DNA of 64,000 nucleotides from Pseudomonas sp. RIT-PI-S. GTDB taxonomy: Bacteria > Pseudomonadota > Gammaproteobacteria > Pseudomonadales > Pseudomonadaceae. Under the pieces are notes generated by a model, which was given only the letters and a program-made list of their open reading frames with translations, did not search any database and was not told where the DNA came from. The translations under genes and the position numbers were made by a program. The stretch spans positions 248,001 through 312,000 of the forward strand of contig NZ_JANZKJ010000001.1 in the NCBI RefSeq assembly GCF_025642975.1, in the 5' to 3' direction. Of the stretch, positions 45,558 to 54,026 are shown in pieces (position 1 is the first letter of the stretch; each line of letters starts with the position of its first letter).

Positions 45558-46661
45558 TCAGAAGGTCATTGCAAGGCCACTGGCCTGGTCCCAGCCAACC
45601 TGGACCGGCGCGCCGTGTTCCAGCGGCTGGGTTTCCTGTTGGCGAGGCACGCGTACGCAAAGGATGCCGAACGGTTGGGTGCGCACCCGATATTCGGTGG
45701 TGTTGCCCAGGTAGATGCGGTCCTCGACCTGGCCGTCCAGGCGCACGTCCCGGGCCAGGGTGCTGCCGGCAGCGCGGATGTCGATGGCTTCCGGCCGAAC
45801 CGCGATGCAGCCTGGCGCGTTCACCGTCAACGCCTGGCCGCTGGGGGTGGGCGGGCAGTTCAGCTGCAAGCCCTCGGCGGTGCGCAGGCTGACCACGCTG
45901 GCGCTGACCGCGCTCACCGTGCCTTCGATCACGTTGGATTCGCCGATAAAGTCCGCCACGTAGCGGCTGGCCGGGGTTTCGTAGAGCTGCTCGGGGGTGG
46001 CGGTCTGCACGATAGTGCCGTCGCGCATCACGCTGATGCTGTCGCTCATGGACAGCGCCTCTTCCTGGTCGTGGGTCACCAGCACGAAGGTGATGCCTAC
46101 TTCGCGCTGCAAGCGCAGCAATTCAGACTGCATCTCCTTGCGCAGCTTGCGGTCGAGCGCCGCCAGCGGCTCGTCGAGCAGCAGCACGGTGGGCTTGTTC
46201 ACCAGCGCCCGGGCCAGGGCCACACGCTGCTGCTGGCCCCCGGAGAGTTCGCTGGGGCGACGGCTACCGAAGCCGGAGAGGCGGACCATCTCCAGGGCTT
46301 CGTCGGCCAGCCGCCGCTGTTGCCGGGTATCGATGCGCGGAGTGCGGTAGCGCAAGCCGTAGGCGATGTTCTCGCTGACGGTCATGTGCGGGAACAGCGC
46401 GTAGTGCTGGAACACCATGTTCACCGGGCGCTGGAACGCCGGCACCCCCGCCACGTTGCGCCCGGCCAGCAACACATGGCCTTCGCTGGGCTGCTCGAAA
46501 CCCGCGATCATTCGCAGGGTCGTGGTTTTGCCGCAGCCTGAGCCGCCGAGGAAGGCGTGGAAGCTGCCGCGGCGCACGGCGAAATTCAGCCCGTCGACCG
46601 CCGTGACGCTGCCGTAACGCTTGACCACCTTGCAGAACTCGATGTCGTTGCTGTCGCCCAT
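45558..46661 (-). CDS. ABC transporter ATP-binding protein, PotA type
   Basis: 367 aa. Walker A GGSGCGKTT (about 38-46), signature LSGGQQQR, Walker B VLLLDEPLAALD and the H-loop VTHDQEEAL are all intact. A C-terminal TOBE domain (about 290-367) is present, as in PotA/MalK. It is the first gene of the five-gene transporter/ALDH operon. The start at 46661 has a GGGAGGG site. A perfect inverted repeat lies 60-80 bp upstream. Confidence 0.93.
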   Translation of the reverse strand: MGDSNDIEFCKVVKRYGSVTAVDGLNFAVRRGSFHAFLGGSGCGKTTTLRMIAGFEQPSEGHVLLAGRNVAGVPAFQRPVNMVFQHYALFPHMTVSENIAYGLRYRTPRIDTRQQRRLADEALEMVRLSGFGSRRPSELSGGQQQRVALARALVNKPTVLLLDEPLAALDRKLRKEMQSELLRLQREVGITFVLVTHDQEEALSMSDSISVMRDGTIVQTATPEQLYETPASRYVADFIGESNVIEGTVSAVSASVVSLRTAEGLQLNCPPTPSGQALTVNAPGCIAVRPEAIDIRAAGSTLARDVRLDGQVEDRIYLGNTTEYRVRTQPFGILCVRVPRQQETQPLEHGAPVQVGWDQASGLAMTF

Positions 46662-46722
46662 CGGCGGACCCTCCCATGCCGTGTTGCGGGCCAAGCTAGC
46701 GTGGCGCAACGGCACGGGTATA

Positions 46723-46738
46723 TATCCCTTAGGGGATA
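46723..46738 (-). promoter_or_regulatory. Inverted repeat, probable operator of the polyamine-type operon
   Basis: TATCCC (46723-46728) and GGGATA (46733-46738) are perfect inverted arms around TTAG. The repeat lies 62 bp upstream of the potA-type start, just after the LuxR-type gene, and is probably bound by its product. Confidence 0.5.
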
Positions 46739-46748
46739 GTGGTCGTTT

Positions 46749-47558
46749 TTAGACATGCCTGCCGGGGTTGGCCGGCCCGGCGAGGTCGCGGATGAACAGC
46801 CCCAGCAACTCGGACTGGCTATTGATCGCGAGCTTTGCGTAAAGGTGCTTGCGATGGATCTTCACCGTGCCCGGGCTGATGCCCAGCACCTCGGCCACGG
46901 AAGCGCTGGAATGCCCGCGCAGCAGCAACTGAACGATCTCCTGCTCGCGCTGGGTCAGGCAGTGGGCGCCGAACTGGTCGAACGCGGCGCGAATGGTGAA
47001 GTCCAGATCCTGCGCCGGCCGGGGCGGGCCGGCCTGGTGCAGGGCCCAGGCATCGACGACTACTTGCTCCACCGCCGCTCGCGCGCAGCCGAGCCAGGCC
47101 AGGTCGTCTTCACTGAAAGCGACACGGTGGTTGGCGCGCATCAGCGACAACACGCCCCGGGTGCCCTCGCCGAGGTCGACGAAGAACGCCACCTCTTCGG
47201 CAAGGCCGGTCTGCTGGTAGTAGGTCAGGTAATACTCGCCCAGGTAGAAGTGGTCCGGCGCGAGCTGCCGCAGGCGCCACAGCCCTGGCGCCTGGCCCCG
47301 GGCGCAGGCGAGGTAGATGGGGTCTAGCAGGTAGGGGCCGCTTTGGTAATCGTCCACGTACACCTTGCGCCGTTGCGCCGGGAAGGTGTCGAACAGTGCC
47401 AGGGGGCGGTGGTTGCCCTCATAAACGAACAGCACGAAGTGGTCCACCGGCCGCACCCGCCCCAGCCAGGCGCACAAGGCATCGAGGCGCTGCGCAGGGG
47501 CGGCGGCAAATACGCGGGTGAGTTCCTCTGTCCAGAGGGCGACATCCTGGGTGTGCAT
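46749..47558 (-). CDS. LuxR-family transcriptional regulator
   Basis: 269 aa. The C-terminal LuxR helix-turn-helix lies at about 198-260 (LTQREQEIVQLLLRGHSSASVAEVLGISPGTVKIHRKHLYAKL). The N-terminal 190 residues are a GAF/PAS-like sensor domain without receiver residues. It is encoded on the same strand, 87 bp before the transporter operon, and probably controls it. I chose the ATG at 47556-47558; the longer frame upstream lacks a site. Confidence 0.88.
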   Translation of the reverse strand: MHTQDVALWTEELTRVFAAAPAQRLDALCAWLGRVRPVDHFVLFVYEGNHRPLALFDTFPAQRRKVYVDDYQSGPYLLDPIYLACARGQAPGLWRLRQLAPDHFYLGEYYLTYYQQTGLAEEVAFFVDLGEGTRGVLSLMRANHRVAFSEDDLAWLGCARAAVEQVVVDAWALHQAGPPRPAQDLDFTIRAAFDQFGAHCLTQREQEIVQLLLRGHSSASVAEVLGISPGTVKIHRKHLYAKLAINSQSELLGLFIRDLAGPANPGRHV

Positions 47559-47637
47559 CGATCGGCGCCGGCAGTGAGCTGCGGCACAGGATGCATGTTC
47601 CACGCCAGCGGGGCAACGCGTACCCCACTGTGCGGGA

Positions 47638-47652
47638 GCGGGCATCGCCCGC
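47638..47652. repeat. Short REP-like hairpin
   Basis: GCGGGC and GCCCGC surround ATC, within the phrase GAGCGGGCATCGCCCGCGAAC. It is a REP-like fragment between the LuxR-type gene and the ABC ATPase stop. Confidence 0.45.
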
Positions 47653-47663
47653 GAACCATGAGG

Positions 47664-48434
47664 TCACGCCTGCCCTGGGGCGATAAAGTCGCTGAGCAGG
47701 TCGTCACGCAGCGTGATAAAGGCGCTGTCGCTGCGGTTGCGCGGGCGCGGCAGGTCAACGTCCAGCACCCTCCGGATGCGCCCGGGGTTGGGCTGCATGA
47801 CCACCACGCGGTCGCCTAGGAAGACCGCTTCGTCCACATCGTGGGTTACCAGCACCATAGTGATCCGCTCCCGCGCCCAGATGCCTTGCAGCTCATTCTG
47901 CAGGCGGGTACGGGTCAGGGCATCCAGCGCGCCGAAGGGTTCGTCCAGCAGCAACACCGATGGCCGATTCACCAGGCCGCGAGCGATCGCCACGCGCTGC
48001 GCCATGCCCCCGGAAATCTGCTGCGGGTAGGCATCGGCGAAGGCTTCCAGCCCCACCAGTGCCAGGTGTTCGCGCACGGCCTCGGTTTTTTCCCGAGCGC
48101 TCAAGGGCGAGTTCTTCAGGCCTACCGCGATGTTTTCCCGCACCGTGAGCCAGGGAAACAATCGGTGGTCTTGGAACACGATGCCGCGCTCCAGCCCGGT
48201 GCCGCGGATCGGCTTGCCGCCCAGCAGAATCTGCCCATCGAAGGCTTGGTCCAGCCCCAGCAGCAGCCGTAGCAGGGTCGACTTGCCGCAGCCGCTGGCG
48301 CCCACGATGCTGACGAACTCCCCAGCGCGCACGTCCAGGCGGATGTTGTCTAACACCCGTAGGGTTTCACCGGGCCGCTGTGGGTTATCGAACTGCTTGC
48401 TTACCCGATCCAGCACTAGGCTGTTGCTCTGCAT
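47664..48434 (-). CDS. ABC ATP-binding protein, sulfonate/taurine/sulfate-ester type
   Basis: 256 aa. Walker A GASGCGKST, signature ISGGMAQRVAIARG, Walker B VLLLDEPFGALD and VTHDVDEAVFLGDRV are present. The GGMAQR variant is usual in the SsuB/TauB/NrtD group. It is the last gene of the sulfur operon and lies 15 bp after the second permease gene. The AtsC-like role (energising uptake of sulfate esters or sulfonates) is inferred from the adjoining dioxygenase. Confidence 0.9.
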   Translation of the reverse strand: MQSNSLVLDRVSKQFDNPQRPGETLRVLDNIRLDVRAGEFVSIVGASGCGKSTLLRLLLGLDQAFDGQILLGGKPIRGTGLERGIVFQDHRLFPWLTVRENIAVGLKNSPLSAREKTEAVREHLALVGLEAFADAYPQQISGGMAQRVAIARGLVNRPSVLLLDEPFGALDALTRTRLQNELQGIWARERITMVLVTHDVDEAVFLGDRVVVMQPNPGRIRRVLDVDLPRPRNRSDSAFITLRDDLLSDFIAPGQA

Positions 48435-48449
48435 GGGCGCCTCCGTGAT

Positions 48450-49214
48450 TCATTGATAACCGAAGCGCCGGCTCAGGCGACGCTCGCCCAACCGCGCCAA
48501 GGCGTTGAGGGACCAGCCGACAATGCCGATCACCAGCATGCCGAACAGCACCAGGTCCATTCGAAAGTGTTCGCTGCCTTCGATCAGCGCATTACCGATG
48601 CCTTCCCCCGACACCAGCAGGTATTCCGCGCCGATCGTGGCCAGCCACGAATAGATCAGGCCCAGGTATAGCCCGGTGAAGATCGACGGCAGGGCTGCTG
48701 GCAAGCGCACTTCCAGCAGCGTTTGCCAGCGGCTGTAGCCATACACCTGGGCCACTTCCAGCAGCGCGGGCGACACCCGGCGCAAGCCGTCGCAGGTGTT
48801 CACCGCCACCGGTACCAGGGCGGCCAGCGAGAGAAACACCACCTTGGCCAGGTCTCCCAGGCCGAACCACACGGAAATCAGCGGAATCCAGGCGAACAGG
48901 GAAATCTGCTTGAAGGTGTTGAAGCTTGGGCCGATCAACCGTTGCGCCAGCGGGGACAGCCCTAACAGCGCGCCCAGCAGCAGGCCACCAGCGGTGCCGA
49001 TGAAGAAGCCGCTGAGGTCCCGCGCCAGGCTAGCCCCCAACGCTCGGGCCAAGTGCCCGCTGCTGATCTCATGCCAGGCGGTGGCCGCCACGGCTTGCGG
49101 CGTGACCAGCAAGCGCGAATCGCTCCAGCCCTGCGCCGAGGCTAGCCACCAGAGGGCGACCGCGGCGATTGGCAGCACCCAGCCACGGCGGCGCGAGAAG
49201 GCAGACGGGCTCAT
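48450..49214 (-). CDS. ABC permease (sulfonate type), second copy
   Basis: 254 aa inner-membrane permease with six helices and the EAA-like loop EVAQVYGYSRWQTLLEVRLPAALPSIF. Its ATG overlaps the stop of the first permease gene. Two separate permeases could form a heterodimeric channel; as I recall AtsB of P. putida is a fused double permease, so this may be the split form. The sulfonate/sulfate-ester assignment comes from context. Confidence 0.87.
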   Translation of the reverse strand: MSPSAFSRRRGWVLPIAAVALWWLASAQGWSDSRLLVTPQAVAATAWHEISSGHLARALGASLARDLSGFFIGTAGGLLLGALLGLSPLAQRLIGPSFNTFKQISLFAWIPLISVWFGLGDLAKVVFLSLAALVPVAVNTCDGLRRVSPALLEVAQVYGYSRWQTLLEVRLPAALPSIFTGLYLGLIYSWLATIGAEYLLVSGEGIGNALIEGSEHFRMDLVLFGMLVIGIVGWSLNALARLGERRLSRRFGYQ

Positions 49215-50029
49215 GCCGGCCGCCCCTTGCTCAAGCGCCGCTCGAGCAGATCGAAACCGCGATCGATTGCCAGGCCGAGGGCACCGACCACCACCACGGC
49301 GGCCATCACCAGATCCAGCTGGAACAGCTGGCGCCCATAGACGATCAAGTAGCCCAGGCCTTCGCTGGAGGCCACCAGCTCCACTACCACCAGCGACAAC
49401 CAGGCCTTGGTGAAGCCCAACCTTAAGCCGGTGAACATAGGCGTGACAGCCGAGGGCAGGACCACGTGGCAGATCAACTGGCGCCGGCTGAACCCATAAG
49501 CCTCGCCCACTTCCAACAGGCGCCGCGGCGCCTGATCGAACGCCTGCACCGTCGCCAGGGTGACCGGCACCAGCGCAGCCTTGGCGATCAGCACGTACTT
49601 GAGCGGCTCGCCAATGCCGAACAGCAACAGGGCGAAGGGCAGCCAACCCAGCACGGGGATCTGTACCAGCGCGTTGAAGGTCGGCAGCAGGTAGTCGCGC
49701 ACCGGCCGGAACAGCCCCATCAGCGCGCCCAGCACCAGGCCCAGGCTCGCGCCGAGCGCAAAGCCAACCAGCACCCGTTGCAGGCTGGCAGCGGCGTTGA
49801 GCCAGAGGTCACCGCTGCGCACCAGCTCAACCAGGGTTTCCCACACATAACGCGGGGCCGGCAACACCTGTTCGGACACCCAACCCTGGGCTGCACCCAC
49901 CTGCCATACAGCCAGCAGGCTCAGCGGCAGCAGCCAGGGCAGCACGCGCTGGCCCAGCCGCCACTGACCGATGCGCCAGGTGGGCGGGGCAATGGGGCGG
50001 GCTAGTACAGCCGTGCTAGCCCGGCTCAT
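49211..50029 (-). CDS. ABC permease (sulfonate type), first copy
   Basis: 272 aa. It has six to seven helices and the EAA loop EVGEAYGFSRRQLICHVVLPSAVTPMF. The N-terminus is Pro/Arg-rich before the first helix (WLLPLSLLAVWQVGAAQGW). It starts 14 bp inside the end of the binding-protein gene. It pairs with the second permease just downstream. Confidence 0.88.
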   Translation of the reverse strand: MSRASTAVLARPIAPPTWRIGQWRLGQRVLPWLLPLSLLAVWQVGAAQGWVSEQVLPAPRYVWETLVELVRSGDLWLNAAASLQRVLVGFALGASLGLVLGALMGLFRPVRDYLLPTFNALVQIPVLGWLPFALLLFGIGEPLKYVLIAKAALVPVTLATVQAFDQAPRRLLEVGEAYGFSRRQLICHVVLPSAVTPMFTGLRLGFTKAWLSLVVVELVASSEGLGYLIVYGRQLFQLDLVMAAVVVVGALGLAIDRGFDLLERRLSKGRPA

Positions 50030-51143
50030 GGCTGGCCTCCTTCGGCGCGGGCACGGCAGCGGTGGCGGCAGTGTCTTGCGCGTGTTTGCCGTCTGGGCCA
50101 AAGGCGGTCCAGTAGCCTTGCAGCCCCTTGGCCTTAAGCGCGGCATCCAGGTAGCGGGGCTCGAACCAGCCTTCGGTGGACACCTGCCGGCGGATGAGTT
50201 TTTCCTGATAGGCCTGGTCTGCCACGGCCTGGTAGCGGTCGCGAACGAAGCCGTCGAGCAAGGGGGATGCGCGGGTTTTCAAGGATTGCCCGCGGTAATC
50301 CGCCTCCCACGACGCTAGCGGCGCGCCAGATTTGGCCCATTCCTGGAACACCGCCTGCTGGTTGCCCGGATCGCTGGTCCACTGCGCCGCATCCACCAAT
50401 GCATCCACGACCTTCTGTACGTTGCCGGGGTTGTCCTTCTCATAAGCGGCGCGCACCACCAGCGCCGTTTGCCGAGTGAAGCGAGGGTCCTGCTGGCTGT
50501 TGTCGTAGATCACGTCCACCAGGCCTTCATCGCGTAGCTTGAACAGCTCGAAGCCGCCGAACGCTGCGTCCACGCCCTTGGCCGCCAGCGCCGCGAGGGT
50601 GCTGCCGGTGTCCAGGTTGATGACCTTCAGGTCCCGCTCGGTCAACCCTTCGGTGCCCAGCACGTTGATCGCCACCAAGTGCGCGTTCGTGCCGCGGAAG
50701 ATCGCCACTTTCTTACCCTTGAGGTCGGCGAGGGTGTGGATGTCCGAACCCTTGGGCACGGCCACGTATACGTTGGCGCGGGTGCCGATGGCGGCCAGCA
50801 GGCGGGTGTCCAGGCCGTTGGCCCGGGCCACCACCTGGGGCAGGTCCCCTTCATAGGCGAAGTCGATCTGCTGGTTGGACAGCGCCTCGTTCACCGCCGG
50901 CCCCGCCCCTTTGAAGAAGAACCACTGCACCTCGGTACCGCTACCTTCGAAGGCTTTTTCCACAAGCTGTTGGTTACGCGCGATGCCAAGGCTGGAACCG
51001 CCGAAGGTGACCGGATCGCCGCCGCCGGCGCTGGCCACGCCAATGCGCAGCACGTCGGCCTGGGCCACGCCAGCGGCCAGGGTGATCGCCAGGCCCAGGG
51101 GGGCCAGGCGGCGAAGGCGTGATCTAAACGTAGGGTTTGCCAT
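50016..51143 (-). CDS. Aliphatic sulfonate/sulfate-ester binding protein
   Basis: 375 aa periplasmic protein with a signal peptide (RRLAPLGLAITLAAGVAQA, cleavage near residue 27). The fold is SsuA/TauA-like (LRIGVASAGGGDPVTF, the EALSNQQIDFAYEGDLP segment, KKVAIFRGTNAHL). It has an unusually long tail after about residue 320. It contains no Cys and no Met apart from the start, which fits expression under sulfur starvation. It follows the dioxygenase gene by 25 bp; its gene end overlaps the first permease gene. Confidence 0.89.
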   Translation of the reverse strand: MANPTFRSRLRRLAPLGLAITLAAGVAQADVLRIGVASAGGGDPVTFGGSSLGIARNQQLVEKAFEGSGTEVQWFFFKGAGPAVNEALSNQQIDFAYEGDLPQVVARANGLDTRLLAAIGTRANVYVAVPKGSDIHTLADLKGKKVAIFRGTNAHLVAINVLGTEGLTERDLKVINLDTGSTLAALAAKGVDAAFGGFELFKLRDEGLVDVIYDNSQQDPRFTRQTALVVRAAYEKDNPGNVQKVVDALVDAAQWTSDPGNQQAVFQEWAKSGAPLASWEADYRGQSLKTRASPLLDGFVRDRYQAVADQAYQEKLIRRQVSTEGWFEPRYLDAALKAKGLQGYWTAFGPDGKHAQDTAATAAVPAPKEASHEPG

Positions 51144-51168
51144 GGTGCGGTGCTCCTTGTGCCGGGGG

Positions 51169-52080
51169 TCAGGCGGCGAGGTGTTTCTTGTCTGCTTCGG
51201 TGCGCGGCGAGCGCGCCTCCGGGCTGGGCTTGAGTGCGCGGCTGTGCTGGCCATCCACGCTCAGCGGGATGTCGCCGGCGATGGTGGTGCGGCGCACGAT
51301 GCGTTCGGCGTCGGCGTAATCGTTGACCGCGATGTGTTGGGTGGCGCGGTTGTCCCAGATGGCCACATCGCCCGCCTGCCAGCGCCAGCGCACGGTGTTG
51401 TTGAGGTCGGTGATGCGTTGATGGAACAGTTGGAACAGGTGCTTGGAGTCTGCAGTGCTCACGCCTTTGAAATGTTTGACGAAGTGGCCCAGCAACAATG
51501 CGCGCTCGCCGGTTTCCGGATGCACATGCACCAGTGGATGTTCCGTTTCATATTCCTGCGCGGTGAACTCTTCGCGGTAGCGTTTGAGCGCGGCTTCTGT
51601 CGCATGTCGCGGCGCAACATAGTCATAGAGGTTGCTGTGCACGGCCCATAAGTTGTCGGCCAGCTGTTTGAGTGGCGCGGGTAAGTCTTCATAAGCGGTA
51701 GCGGTATTGGCCCACACGGTATCGCCGCCGTAAGGCGGGATAACTACGCCGCGCAGGATGGAAATCTTTGGAAAGTCTGCAACGAAGGTGACATCGGTAT
51801 GCCAGGAGTTGGCCCGTGCTTCTTTCGAATCGAGGTTCAGCAGCGCGGACGTTTCCCCGGCGGAACGCACGGTAGGGTGTGGCACCTGGTCGCCGAACAG
51901 GCGCGAGAAGCGCTCTTGTTCAACATCGGTTAAATGTTGCTGGCGGAAGAACAACACCTTGTGGCGCAACAATGCATTGTGAATAGCATTGAACACTTGC
52001 GGGTCCAGGTCACCGCTCAGTGTTACCCCTGAAACTTGAGCGCCAAGTTTGCCGGCGACTGGTTGTATGCTTATAGCCAT
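51169..52080 (-). CDS. TauD/AtsK-type alpha-ketoglutarate dioxygenase
   Basis: 303 aa cytoplasmic Fe(II)/2-oxoglutarate enzyme releasing sulfite or sulfate from taurine, alkyl sulfates or similar compounds. Fe ligands are His94 and Asp96 (SWHTDVTF) and His249 (NRATQH); 2-oxoglutarate-binding Arg lies in ERIVRRTT. Residue patterns are nearer AtsK than E. coli TauD. It contains no Cys and only the initiator Met. It is the first gene of the sulfur operon, divergent from copA. A hairpin overlaps its ribosome site. Confidence 0.9.
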   Translation of the reverse strand: MAISIQPVAGKLGAQVSGVTLSGDLDPQVFNAIHNALLRHKVLFFRQQHLTDVEQERFSRLFGDQVPHPTVRSAGETSALLNLDSKEARANSWHTDVTFVADFPKISILRGVVIPPYGGDTVWANTATAYEDLPAPLKQLADNLWAVHSNLYDYVAPRHATEAALKRYREEFTAQEYETEHPLVHVHPETGERALLLGHFVKHFKGVSTADSKHLFQLFHQRITDLNNTVRWRWQAGDVAIWDNRATQHIAVNDYADAERIVRRTTIAGDIPLSVDGQHSRALKPSPEARSPRTEADKKHLAA

Positions 52081-52089
52081 TTCGTCACT

Positions 52090-52110
52090 CCTGTGGTGGG
52101 TGACCACAGG
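52090..52110 (-). promoter_or_regulatory. Leader hairpin overlapping the ribosome site of the TauD/AtsK-type gene
   Basis: On the minus strand CCTGTGGT and ACCACAGG form a perfect 8-bp stem with a 5-nt loop. The AGGAG ribosome site begins with the last AGG of the stem, 10 bp before the ATG. The stem would hide part of the site. Confidence 0.5.
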
Positions 52111-52149
52111 TTAATTGCATAATGCGTGGCGCTTCCAAGGCTCATTGTT

Positions 52150-52161
52150 CATAACGTTATG
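52150..52161. promoter_or_regulatory. 12-bp palindrome between the sulfur operon and copA
   Basis: CATAACGTTATG is a perfect palindrome in the divergent gap, 70 bp from the dioxygenase start and 129 bp from copA. It is a possible operator; which gene it serves is unknown. Confidence 0.3.
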
Positions 52162-52289
52162 GCCCCGCACGGATCTATCCTTAGACCCGAACAGCGTTGT
52201 TGCCGCCACGCAACCTTGCAGGCATTTAACGTTCTCATAAGCGCCATACGCCCATGCTGGTGCTTAATCGCCATTCACAGGACCGCCTG

Positions 52290-54026
52290 ATGCCCTACCG
52301 CCCCAACAGAAGAACTTTCGTTAAAAGCATCGCCGCGTTTGGCGCGGTGGGCTGCACCGGCTTGTGGCGCACCCCGGGTTGGGCAGCGCTCGGCCCAGCT
52401 GGCGAGTTGGCGGAGCTCAGTGGCGAGCACTTCGAACTGGTGATCGACCAGCGCCAGGTCATGCTCGGCGGCCAGGCGCGCAGCGCGCAGACTATCAACG
52501 GCGGGCTGCCTGGCCCGCTGCTGCGCTGGCGCGAAGGGGACACTGTCACGCTCAAGGTGCATAACCGCCTCAGCGAGCCGACCTCGCTGCACTGGCATGG
52601 CATCCTGCTGCCGGCCAACATGGACGGCGTGCCGGGCTTGAGCTTCCATGGCATCGCCCCGGGCGAAACCTACGAATACCGCTTCAAGGTCCGCCAGCAC
52701 GGGACCTACTGGTACCACAGCCATTCGGGGTTCCAAGAGCAGACCGGCGTCTATGGCCCCCTGGTGATCGAGCCCCGGGAACCTGCGCCAACGCCGATGC
52801 GCGAGCACGTGCTGATGCTTACGGATTGGACCGACGAAAGCCCGGAGCGGATCTTTGCCCGGCTCAAGAAGGAGCCTGGTTACTACAACCAGAACCCGCG
52901 CACCCTCGGTACCTTCATTCACGACGCAGGCGTTCAGGGGCTGGGCGCTACGCTGCGTGAGCGCTGGATGTGGGCGCGCATGCGAATGGACCCCACCGAC
53001 CTCGCCGACGTCACCGGCCAGGCCTACACCTACCTGGTGAACGGGCGTGCGCCGGACGACAACTTCAATTGCCTGTTTACCCCTGGCGAGCCGCTGCGCT
53101 TGCGCTTCATCAACGGCTCGGCGATGACCTACTTCGATGTGCGCATCCCCGGCCTGAAGATGACCGTGGTCGCCGCGGATGGCCAGCCCGTGCAGCCGGT
53201 GAGCGTGGACGAGTTCCGCCTGGCCGTGGCCGAAACCCTCGACGTGGAGGTGCGGCCGGAGGCGGAAGGGCCCTACACGGTGTTCGCCCAGGCCATGGAC
53301 CGCAGCGGCTATGCCCGGGCCACCCTTGGCACCCGCCCCGGCGTGGCCGCGGCGGTGCCCGCCCTGGATGCGCCGGTGGCGGTGAGCATGGCTGACCTGG
53401 GCATGGGCCACAGCGAGCACGGCGGTATGCCCGGCATGGACATGAAGGGCATGGATATGGAGGGGATGGACATGAAGGGCATGGACATGCCCCAGGCGCC
53501 AGCGACTCATCACCCGGCCAGCGAAAGCGGCAACCCGCTGGTGGACATGCAAGTCACGGCGCCGACGGCCCGCCTGGCTGATCCCGGGATCGGCCTTCGC
53601 GACAACGGCCGCCGGGTGCTGACCTACGCCGACCTGCGCAGCACCTTCAGCGACCCCGACGGGCGCGAGCCCAGCCGGGAATTGGAGCTGCACCTCACCG
53701 GGCACATGGACAAATACGTGTGGGCGTTCGACGGCGTGAAGTTCGCCGACGCCGAGCCCATCCGGCTCAAGTATGGGGAGCGGGTGCGCATCACCCTGGT
53801 CAACGACACCATGATGGCCCACCCCATCCACCTGCACGGCATGTGGAGTGACCTTGAGGATGAACACGGGCGCTTCCTGGTGCGCAAGCACACCATCGAC
53901 GTGCCCCCCGGTACCCGCCGCAGCTACCGGGTAAGCGCCGACGCCCTGGGCCGCTGGGCGTATCACTGCCATATGCTTTACCACATGGAAGCGGGCATGT
54001 TCCGCGAGGTACGTGTCGATGAATAA
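52290..54026 (+). CDS. copA: CopA periplasmic multicopper oxidase (copper resistance)
   Basis: 578 aa. A Tat signal (RRTFVKS, about 7-13) is followed by three cupredoxin domains. Copper ligands are visible as [19 protein letters not shown] and the terminal [13 protein letters not shown] Met-rich loop of four GMDM units (53433-53489) probably binds Cu(I). Export by Tat and oxidation of Cu(I) to Cu(II) in the periplasm is the family role. The ATG at 52290 has an AGGA site; an earlier ATG at 52254 would precede the Tat signal by 12 residues. It overlaps copB. No copRS lies beside it. Confidence 0.93.
   Translation: MPYRPNRRTFVKSIAAFGAVGCTGLWRTPGWAALGPAGELAELSGEHFELVIDQRQVMLGGQARSAQTINGGLPGPLLRWREGDTVTLKVHNRLSEPTSLHWHGILLPANMDGVPGLSFHGIAPGETYEYRFKVRQHGTYWYHSHSGFQEQTGVYGPLVIEPREPAPTPMREHVLMLTDWTDESPERIFARLKKEPGYYNQNPRTLGTFIHDAGVQGLGATLRERWMWARMRMDPTDLADVTGQAYTYLVNGRAPDDNFNCLFTPGEPLRLRFINGSAMTYFDVRIPGLKMTVVAADGQPVQPVSVDEFRLAVAETLDVEVRPEAEGPYTVFAQAMDRSGYARATLGTRPGVAAAVPALDAPVAVSMADLGMGHSEHGGMPGMDMKGMDMEGMDMKGMDMPQAPATHHPASESGNPLVDMQVTAPTARLADPGIGLRDNGRRVLTYADLRSTFSDPDGREPSRELELHLTGHMDKYVWAFDGVKFADAEPIRLKYGERVRITLVNDTMMAHPIHLHGMWSDLEDEHGRFLVRKHTIDVPPGTRRSYRVSADALGRWAYHCHMLYHMEAGMFREVRVDE

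Noticed and set aside
53433..53489. Tandem repeat as a CRISPR or mobile repeat
   Set aside because: It is in frame inside copA and codes for the Met-rich loop.
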